NCBI GenBank assembly: GCA_965659945.1
Contig: CBFHYJ010000051.1
Coordinates: 1-11,450, forward strand
Direction: 5' to 3'
Origin: VMDJ01 sp965659945
Lineage (GTDB): Bacteria > Pseudomonadota > Gammaproteobacteria > Chromatiales > Chromatiaceae
DNA: 11,450 nt
A program made the translations under genes and the position numbers. The notes beneath the pieces are model-generated. The model saw only the letters and a program-made list of their open reading frames with translations. It ran no database searches and was not told where the DNA came from. Each line of letters starts with the position of its first letter. Within the stretch, counting starts at the first letter, position 1. Shown one piece after another: positions 6,391-11,450 of the stretch.

Positions 6391-6941
6391 CCTTCAGCTA
6401 CCGCATAGATAGCTGGAAGGTTTCGCCAATAGCCTTTGTAATCCATGCCGCAGCCAAAAACATAACGATCTGGTACGTCAACGCCGCAGTAAGTGACATC
6501 TGGTCGAGGACCACGGTCATGCAATTTGTTTGCTAATACAGCAGTACTGACTGACTCAGGTTCTTGCGTTAGGCAACAGCGCAGAATCGCTTCTAATGTG
6601 TAACCTTCATCGAGAATGTCATCAATGACGAGTACGTGGCGCCCTGTGAGGTCATATGTTGGTGTGCGAGCCCAGACGAGTTCACCACCTTCGGTTTCGC
6701 CTCGGTAGCGTGTCGCATGTAGGTAGTCGAGCTGCATCGGTGCTGTAATGTGCGATAACAGCAAGCCTGCTGGATAAAGTCCGCCGTTCATAACGGTGAT
6801 AACCAGAGGATTTTTATCCGCAAGGTCTTGGCTAATCTGATCGCCCATGCGCTTTGCAGCAAATCGAATCTCTTCTTCACTGACCACACAATCAGCTGAA
6901 GATTTTACAGCAAGCGCTTCGTTGAGCATTTCATCGATCAT
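6387..6941 (-). CDS. hpt: Hypoxanthine (guanine) phosphoribosyltransferase
   Basis: A 184-residue type I phosphoribosyltransferase that converts hypoxanthine (and probably guanine) plus PRPP to IMP (GMP) in the cytoplasm. The PRPP-binding motif is HVLVIDDILDEGYTL (102-116), with the two acidic residues followed by the phosphate loop DEGYTL. Also visible are MNGG (51-54, pyrophosphate-binding turn), the flexible hood around RYRGETEGGE, the purine-contacting lysine K139 (ANKL) and the C-terminal block VPDRYVFGCGMDYKGYWRN (156-174). Length is normal for the family. The start is supported by AGGA 7 bases upstream, inside the end of nagZ; only 3 bases separate the two genes. The place between nagZ and the methylthioinosine phosphorylase suggests its main duty is catching hypoxanthine released by that enzyme. 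The purine preference is inferred. Confidence 0.92.
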   Translation of the reverse strand: MIDEMLNEALAVKSSADCVVSEEEIRFAAKRMGDQISQDLADKNPLVITVMNGGLYPAGLLLSHITAPMQLDYLHATRYRGETEGGELVWARTPTYDLTGRHVLVIDDILDEGYTLEAILRCCLTQEPESVSTAVLANKLHDRGPRPDVTYCGVDVPDRYVFGCGMDYKGYWRNLPAIYAVAEG

Positions 6942-6944
6942 GAA

Positions 6945-7973
6945 TTAGTCCTGTGTGGCGCAAATTGCGGCAGCGAGTTGACTGGCTTTTTTCCAGCGAT
7001 CTTGTGCTTGTAGTTTATCCCAGCTGATACTTGCGCGCCCGAGCAGTCTAGCGCAACGCTCACTCGCGGTTGGGTTGGCATATTCTTCTAAGGCGATGAT
7101 GACATCTTCGGCGGCCTCTGGGTTATTACACACCAATACCATGTCACAACCTGCGGTCAATGCAGCATACGCACGATTGGGATAATCACCCGTGTCATCC
7201 GTCGCTTTCATGCTCAAATCATCACTGAAAATCACGCCATCAAAGCCCAGTTCGTCACGTAATACGGTTTGGAGCCAAAAAGATGAAAAGCCGGCCAGGT
7301 CTTTATCGATCTGTGAATAGATCACGTGTGCGGGCATAATGCCTTCAAGTCCTTGATTGATCAGTTTGGCAAACGGTTGTATGTCTTGTTTAAAGAGCGT
7401 CTCTTTATCGCGCTCATCAATAGGTAATGCTAAATGTGAGTCAGCAACAACTGCGCCATGACCGGGGAAGTGCTTACCAACACTAATCATGCCCGCATCA
7501 CGTGCACCGAGCATCCACGCTGATGCAATTGGATCTACTTGGTCAGGGGTATCGCCAAAGGCGCGATCGCCGATCACCTCACTCACGCCATAATTCAAAT
7601 CAAGAACCGGCGCAAAGCTAAAGTCCACACCGACGGTTCGAAGCTCACTGGCCATTAGCCAGCCTAGCTCACGCGCGTAAGCTGTCGCTTGTGCAATGTC
7701 ATTGTTGGCATAGCTTAGGATTGATCGAGCTGCAGGGAGTCGAGTAAAGCCTTCACGGAAGCGCTGCACCCTGCCACCCTCTTGATCGACCGCAATGGGG
7801 AGTGGTGGATTTCGCAAGTCATGAATCGCGTTAACTAGCTCGGCAACTTGTTCGCGTGATGTGAAGTTTCGTGCAAAAAGAATCACACCACCCGTAGAGG
7901 GATGAGTGAGTCGCGAAATGTCGGCTTCGGTAAGTTCCGTGCCAACCATATCTAGCATTACTGGTCCGTACAT
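6945..7973 (-). CDS. nagZ: Beta-N-acetylhexosaminidase NagZ (GH3), peptidoglycan recycling
   Basis: A cytoplasmic GH3 enzyme of 342 residues that removes GlcNAc from GlcNAc-1,6-anhydroMurNAc and its peptide-bearing forms. Hallmarks are the N-terminus MYGPVMLDMVG (compare MGPVMLDV in Escherichia coli), VDQEGGRVQRFREGFTRLP (62-80), KHFPGHG (167-173), the catalytic Asp-His dyad of the flexible loop in DSH (D178, H180), and the nucleophile motif FSDDLSM (249-255). Start: a TTG one codon upstream (7976) is also open. The ATG at 7973 is chosen because GAG lies 6 bases before it and the homologous N-terminus begins there. It follows the DppC-like permease after 28 bases and precedes hpt by 3. In many gammaproteobacteria NagZ products influence AmpR-controlled beta-lactamase; no ampR or ampC is seen here. 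Confidence 0.96.
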   Translation of the reverse strand: MYGPVMLDMVGTELTEADISRLTHPSTGGVILFARNFTSREQVAELVNAIHDLRNPPLPIAVDQEGGRVQRFREGFTRLPAARSILSYANNDIAQATAYARELGWLMASELRTVGVDFSFAPVLDLNYGVSEVIGDRAFGDTPDQVDPIASAWMLGARDAGMISVGKHFPGHGAVVADSHLALPIDERDKETLFKQDIQPFAKLINQGLEGIMPAHVIYSQIDKDLAGFSSFWLQTVLRDELGFDGVIFSDDLSMKATDDTGDYPNRAYAALTAGCDMVLVCNNPEAAEDVIIALEEYANPTASERCARLLGRASISWDKLQAQDRWKKASQLAAAICATQD

Positions 7974-8001
7974 CAATATCTCGAGTTTATTAGCGTTTCC
8001 G

Positions 8002-8799
8002 CTAGAATTTAACGTCTAATTTATCACGCATTGCATCACCAAGAACGTTGGCGCTGAGCACCACCAGTGACAAGGCAATGCCTGGTGCAAGCACTGCATG
8101 AGGTGCGACTAAAAGATAGCGCACGCCCTCACGAATCATGTTTCCCCAAGAAGCTTGAGGTGGCTGTACGCCTAAGCCTAAAAATGAGAGGCCGGCCTCT
8201 GCAATGATGGCGCCGGCGATACCGTAGCTGACTTCAATCCAGACCGGTGCTAGAGCTAATGGAATGATGTGCAGTCGAATAATGCTCAGACTATCTCGCC
8301 CAAGGGCTAATGCAGAGGAAACGTGATCTCGGCTGCGGATACTCAATACTTGATTACGCATTAAGCGGGCATAACCTACCCACCCCATGATGCTCAATGC
8401 GATGACAACATTACTTAAGCCGGGTCCAAGCATGCCAGCCAATGCGATGGCGAGAAGTAATCCTGGGAACGCAAGAAAGATATCAATGATTCGCGATATT
8501 GCGCGATCTGTTCGACCACCGATATAACCAGCTAAGGCGCCAATGAAAGTACCAATAACCGCAGACAGCGTTACCGTGCTCAAAGCAACAAATAGGGATA
8601 CGCCGGCACCATCTATAAGGCGTAATATGAGTGATCGACCAAGTTCGTCGTATCCGAGTAAGCCATAAAGAGAATTCAACGAAGGGGTTGCAAAGATTAG
8701 CTCCAGATTTATCTGGTTACTATCCACATCGACAGTCCATGCGATCAAGGCCAACGCGAACCAGACAAACATAATGATGCGTGCGATAGAGATGATCAT
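8002..8799 (-). CDS. Peptide/nickel-type ABC transporter permease, DppC/OppC-like
   Basis: An inner-membrane permease of 265 residues, at the short end for the family. The first helix lies at about 5-22. The family block GYDELGRSLILRLIDGAGVS (49-68) precedes the transport domain, which has helices at about 68-95, 105-125, 130-145, 190-210 and 235-255. The EAA loop that docks on the ATPase is at about 160-182 (SSALALGRDSLSIIRLHIIP). The terminal LGDAMRDKLDVKF matches the family end. The start overlaps the DppB-like stop as ATGA, and GAGG lies 7 bases upstream. With the partner permease and the solute-binding protein it forms an SBP-dependent importer for peptides or related compounds. Next to nagZ and a YkuD enzyme, murein peptides are a plausible cargo (inference). 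Nickel or ordinary oligopeptides cannot be excluded. Confidence 0.93.
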   Translation of the reverse strand: MIISIARIIMFVWFALALIAWTVDVDSNQINLELIFATPSLNSLYGLLGYDELGRSLILRLIDGAGVSLFVALSTVTLSAVIGTFIGALAGYIGGRTDRAISRIIDIFLAFPGLLLAIALAGMLGPGLSNVVIALSIMGWVGYARLMRNQVLSIRSRDHVSSALALGRDSLSIIRLHIIPLALAPVWIEVSYGIAGAIIAEAGLSFLGLGVQPPQASWGNMIREGVRYLLVAPHAVLAPGIALSLVVLSANVLGDAMRDKLDVKF

Positions 8800-9707
8800 G
8801 CTTGTGCCTCGATACGAGGATCAATCCAACCTAGCAGCACATCCGTAACAAAATTGATCACGATATAGAGAACTGCGATCACTAAAACGACGCCCTGTAT
8901 TAATGGGTAGTCACGCTGCTGAATAGCATCAATTAACAGGCTGCCAATACCGGGCCAACTAAATACCACTTCAGTGATCACTGCACCGCTGAGTAGAGCC
9001 CCGAGCTGCAAACTCAGCAAAGTCAGCACAGGGATCATGGCATTAGGAACAGCATGTCGCCAAAACACCTGAGATTCAGCCCCACCCTTGGCGCGTGCTG
9101 TGCGCATCCAGTCCTGATGCAGAATTTCTAGCAAGCTACTGCGAAGCATGCGAACCGCAATAGCAGTCATGGAGAATCCAAGTGTGACAGCAGGTAAAAT
9201 AATATGCTGCCACGTCTCATTACCTGAGATGGGTAGCCAGGCGAAATAAATAGAAAACAACAATACCAACATGGGTCCTAACCAAAAGTTAGGTATTGAT
9301 TGCCCGAGCAAGGCAAAAACTGTTGCAGCATGATCGCCAAGTTGCTGATGTTTTCGCGCGGCATAACTTCCAAGTGGTATGGCAATCGCGACGACAATGG
9401 CAAAGCTCAGAATGGCGAGTTGAAAGGTCGCAGGAAGCCTTTCTTGAATCAACTCCGTTACGGGACGTTGTTTAAGCAGAGAATCGCCCAAGTCGCCTTG
9501 CATGACATTCAACACATACGATGACCAACGTTCAACTATAGGTTTGTCCAGACCGAGACTGGCTCGGAGCGCTTCTCTATCCGCTCCTGAGGCTCGCTCG
9601 CCGAGCATCACATCAACTGGATCACCCGGGACAAGCGCGGTGAGAAAAAAGACCAGTGTAATAACACCGAGCAGTACCCAAAAACGATCGAATAAGACGC
9701 GCAACAT
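8796..9707 (-). CDS. Peptide/nickel-type ABC transporter permease, DppB/OppB-like
   Basis: An inner-membrane permease of 303 residues, close to the usual length for DppB. The N-terminal helix (about 9-25) is followed by the family signature LVPGDPVDVMLGERAS (25-40) and by RASLGLDKPIVERW (48-61). Further helices lie at about 95-115, 128-155, 168-186, 225-245 and 268-293. The EAA loop is ARAKGGAESQVFWRHAVPNA (204-223), the contact site for the cytoplasmic ATPase. FSWPGIGSLLIDAIQQRDYP (249-268) is typical of the family. The start overlaps the YkuD gene's stop by one base (TGATG) with no obvious Shine-Dalgarno, so it is probably translated by coupling. It pairs with the DppC-like permease that follows. 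Confidence 0.94.
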   Translation of the reverse strand: MLRVLFDRFWVLLGVITLVFFLTALVPGDPVDVMLGERASGADREALRASLGLDKPIVERWSSYVLNVMQGDLGDSLLKQRPVTELIQERLPATFQLAILSFAIVVAIAIPLGSYAARKHQQLGDHAATVFALLGQSIPNFWLGPMLVLLFSIYFAWLPISGNETWQHIILPAVTLGFSMTAIAVRMLRSSLLEILHQDWMRTARAKGGAESQVFWRHAVPNAMIPVLTLLSLQLGALLSGAVITEVVFSWPGIGSLLIDAIQQRDYPLIQGVVLVIAVLYIVINFVTDVLLGWIDPRIEAQA

Positions 9708-10201
9708 CAGAGAATGATTTCGACAGGCGTGCCGTTTTCGACACGATCAAAAAGCTCGATGAGATCCTTGTTGCGCATGCGAATGCAGCCATGTGATCGC
9801 GGCTTACCCATGGGCTCGGAATCCGGTGTGCCATGGATATAAATAAAGCGTTTAAGCGTATCGACTTGACCGCCACGATTCATTCCACTTTCGCATCCAG
9901 TTAACCAAAGAATACGGGTGAGTATCCAATCACGATTAGGTGATGATTTGGCCAGTTCGTTATTGAATATCTCACCTGTGGGGCGGCGACCTGTGAAAAC
10001 AGTGTTGATTGGACAGTCTTTACCTATCTTAATACGTACCCTATGTCGCCCTAGTGGGGTGCAGCCAGAGTTCTCAAGATTTCCTACCCCATTGAGTGCA
10101 GTCGAAACAGCAAAGCTTGCGGCAATCTGCTCATTTTCAATCAGGCGAAGTTCCTGTTGATTAACAGAGATAATAATCTGTGTTTGATCAGTGTTGGCCA
10201 A
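9707..10201 (-). CDS. YkuD-domain enzyme without signal peptide, probable cytoplasmic L,D-carboxypeptidase (ElsL-like)
   Basis: A 164-residue protein made almost wholly of one YkuD (L,D-transpeptidase) domain. The active site HGTPDSEPMGKPRSHGCIRM has catalytic C139 with H123 and H137. An N-terminal strand block (QIIISVNQQELRLIENEQI) and the segment SGCTPLGRHRVR lead into it. Neither possible start gives a signal peptide or lipobox, although ordinary YkuD transpeptidases are periplasmic. The closest known functional type is the cytoplasmic ElsL of Acinetobacter, which trims D-Ala from recycled tetrapeptides. This is a family-level inference that fits nagZ and the importer in the operon. Start: the TTG at 10201 has GGAG 7 bases upstream and overlaps the preceding gene by 14 bases. 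A GTG at 10255 would give 182 residues and a 68-base overlap but lacks a ribosome binding site. Confidence 0.88.
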   Translation of the reverse strand: MANTDQTQIIISVNQQELRLIENEQIAASFAVSTALNGVGNLENSGCTPLGRHRVRIKIGKDCPINTVFTGRRPTGEIFNNELAKSSPNRDWILTRILWLTGCESGMNRGGQVDTLKRFIYIHGTPDSEPMGKPRSHGCIRMRNKDLIELFDRVENGTPVEIIL

Positions 10202-11450
10202 AAGCCTGCTCCAGAAACTGATAGCTACCGTGCTTATTAGGTTTAAGGGCTCCACGACGCGATGCCACTATTTGGTCTTCATGCCATAAAGGGACATAGA
10301 CAAGGTCGCGATGGATCTTTTCTTGGATTTTACGGTAAAGCGGCAAGCTCTTCTCTAGGGGTAATTCTTCAGCTTGCGCTATGAGCTGATCGACTTCAGC
10401 TGAAACATAGCGACCGCGATTGGCACCGCTCGGGGGCAAAGAGTCACTATGATACACATAGCGGAAGACGTCGGGGCTGCGAATGCCAACCCAGCTCAAG
10501 CTATAAAGTTGAAAGCGCCCTGCTTTTATGTCGCCAAAAAATGAACCCCAATCATAGCTTTGTATCTTAAGATCAATGCCAACATCACGCAGTTGCTGCT
10601 GAAATACCGCTGCAATCCGAAGCCTAAAGGGATTCGTTGAGGTTTTGTATGAAAGCTTCAGTGGATTGTCTTTGCTGTAGCCAAACGTCGCGAGTAAGTG
10701 CTTAGCTTTATTAGGGTTGTGATCATACGCAGGTAAATCTGGATGCGCAGCCCAATGGCCTGGCGCTAACAAGGTGTTTGCGAGCTTCGCATTGCCTTGG
10801 AAAAGGTGTTTAACAATGACCTGACGATTGATGGCATGAGCGATCGCTTGGCGAATTTCATCTTGCTTAAGAATCGGATCAGCCATATTGAAGCCGAGAT
10901 AGCTAAAGGTAGTCCCCGGTGTTTGCGTAACCTGAATGTTTGGATCATCTTTGAGAAGGCGATACATCTCATGCGGCAAGTCGTTTTGCAATGTTGAAGC
11001 CTCACCTTTTAGTAGCTTCAAAACACGCATCGTCGGATCTTTATTCACCACAAAGCGTACTTCTTCAGATGATTTTCTATGTCGAAGAGTCACGCCGCCA
11101 TCGCCTTGCGTCTTAACCCATTCAAAAGCACCTGATCCGACAGGATGCTGAGCTAATGTTTCATCCTTAAGCAGCATCTCTTTGGGTGCAACACTGATGT
11201 GAAGCTTTTCAGCAAAGCGATAATCAGGTTTTTTTAGTGAGATAAGAATCGACTGCTTAGTTGTCTCGATAGAGGCAATATTACTTAAGGTTTTCGCTTG
11301 AGGTGACCGGGGATGATCTCGAGCAATCTTTAGTGAGGCTGTAATGTCTAATAGCGAAACATCGGTATTGTTACTGAATCGATGCTGAGTCGAGCTTAAC
11401 TCCAATGAGTAATATTGAGCATCGTGTTGCTTGATTTCCGCTAGCCCGGG
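10188..11450 (-). CDS. Solute-binding protein family 5 (DppA/OppA-like), 5' end outside window
   Basis: Periplasmic binding component of an ABC importer for peptides or similar ligands. 420 residues are visible and the frame stays open to the right edge, so the start and signal peptide lie beyond it; family members are usually 500-600 residues. A TTG at 11405 is in frame but is only an internal Leu codon, since coding continues upstream with the same character. Recognisable blocks are HPVGSGAFEW, TTFSYLGFNM, IRQAIAHAINRQVIVKHLF and GSFFGDIKAGRFQLYSLSW, and the C-terminal EKIHRDLVYVPLWHEDQIVA, all in family order. Its stop overlaps the YkuD gene, with the permeases just after, which is the standard SBP-permease arrangement with an enzyme inserted. 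The ligand is not readable from sequence; a murein peptide is suggested only by context. Confidence 0.93.
   Translation of the reverse strand, partial: PGLAEIKQHDAQYYSLELSSTQHRFSNNTDVSLLDITASLKIARDHPRSPQAKTLSNIASIETTKQSILISLKKPDYRFAEKLHISVAPKEMLLKDETLAQHPVGSGAFEWVKTQGDGGVTLRHRKSSEEVRFVVNKDPTMRVLKLLKGEASTLQNDLPHEMYRLLKDDPNIQVTQTPGTTFSYLGFNMADPILKQDEIRQAIAHAINRQVIVKHLFQGNAKLANTLLAPGHWAAHPDLPAYDHNPNKAKHLLATFGYSKDNPLKLSYKTSTNPFRLRIAAVFQQQLRDVGIDLKIQSYDWGSFFGDIKAGRFQLYSLSWVGIRSPDVFRYVYHSDSLPPSGANRGRYVSAEVDQLIAQAEELPLEKSLPLYRKIQEKIHRDLVYVPLWHEDQIVASRRGALKPNKHGSYQFLEQAFGQH
10209..10212 (-). promoter_or_regulatory. Ribosome binding site deciding the YkuD start
   Basis: GGAG on the minus strand, 7 bases before TTG at 10201-10199 and inside the last codons of the solute-binding protein gene. 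The competing GTG at 10255 has no such sequence. Confidence 0.6.

Noticed and set aside
7974..7976. TTG one codon before the nagZ ATG
   Set aside because: It would sit only 3 bases from the GAG element; the ATG has the proper spacing and matches the N-terminus of NagZ homologues.
9300..9717. Plus-strand open frames of 71-74 codons across the DppB-like gene
   Set aside because: They lie antisense to a well-supported permease gene and have no ribosome binding sites or family features.
10202..10255. GTG at 10255 as the start of the YkuD gene
   Set aside because: It has no Shine-Dalgarno, needs a 68-base overlap with the binding protein gene, and adds residues that do not belong to the domain; TTG at 10201 with GGAG is better.
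1..11450. CRISPR arrays, insertion sequences, integrases or phage genes
   Set aside because: No direct-repeat array, transposase or integrase sequence, or terminal inverted repeats were visible by reading; only the tRNA half hints at past recombination.

Overview
The window looks like chromosomal DNA from a gammaproteobacterium of moderate GC content. The basis is the protein families and their order: an HAE-1 RND efflux pump, a PCu(A)C copper chaperone, and nagZ followed by hypoxanthine phosphoribosyltransferase and a Pseudomonas-type methylthioinosine phosphorylase. I cannot name a genus from sequence alone. Nearly all genes are on the minus strand; the one exception is a small secreted protein gene at 3761-4438.

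Region 1 (1-2847, minus): an RND efflux operon, with the periplasmic adaptor first (start decided by a strong Shine-Dalgarno at 2854-2859) and then the inner-membrane pump, whose 3' end lies outside the window. Region 2 (2935-3487, minus): a single-gene unit for a periplasmic Cu(I) chaperone with a complete copper-binding motif and a His/Met-rich tail, followed by a clear intrinsic terminator.

Region 3 (3488-4760): a patch unlike its surroundings. It holds an extremely AT-rich spacer (about 13% GC over 3571-3720) with a Fur-box-like palindrome, and a plus-strand gene for an exported formylglycine-generating-enzyme-fold protein that lacks the catalytic cysteine pair. A 322-base non-coding stretch follows, with a boxA-like 12-mer and the 5' half of a tRNA that breaks off in the anticodon loop. 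It reads as a recombination or decay site.

Region 4 (4761-11450, minus): nine tightly packed genes in the order oligopeptide-type solute-binding protein (5' end outside the window), YkuD-domain enzyme without signal peptide, DppB-like permease, DppC-like permease, NagZ, hypoxanthine phosphoribosyltransferase, methylthioinosine phosphorylase, Sel1-SH3 exported protein, and a small single-span membrane protein. Junctions overlap by 1, 4 or 14 bases or have gaps of 3 and 28 bases, so the genes are probably co-transcribed and partly translationally coupled. The first five suggest a peptidoglycan-recycling module: uptake of murein peptides, removal of the terminal D-Ala by a cytoplasmic YkuD L,D-carboxypeptidase, and NagZ cleavage of GlcNAc-anhydroMurNAc. 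The next two form a purine salvage pair, in which methylthioinosine gives hypoxanthine and then IMP. The recycling reading is an inference from gene families and order. No ABC ATPase gene lies in the window.
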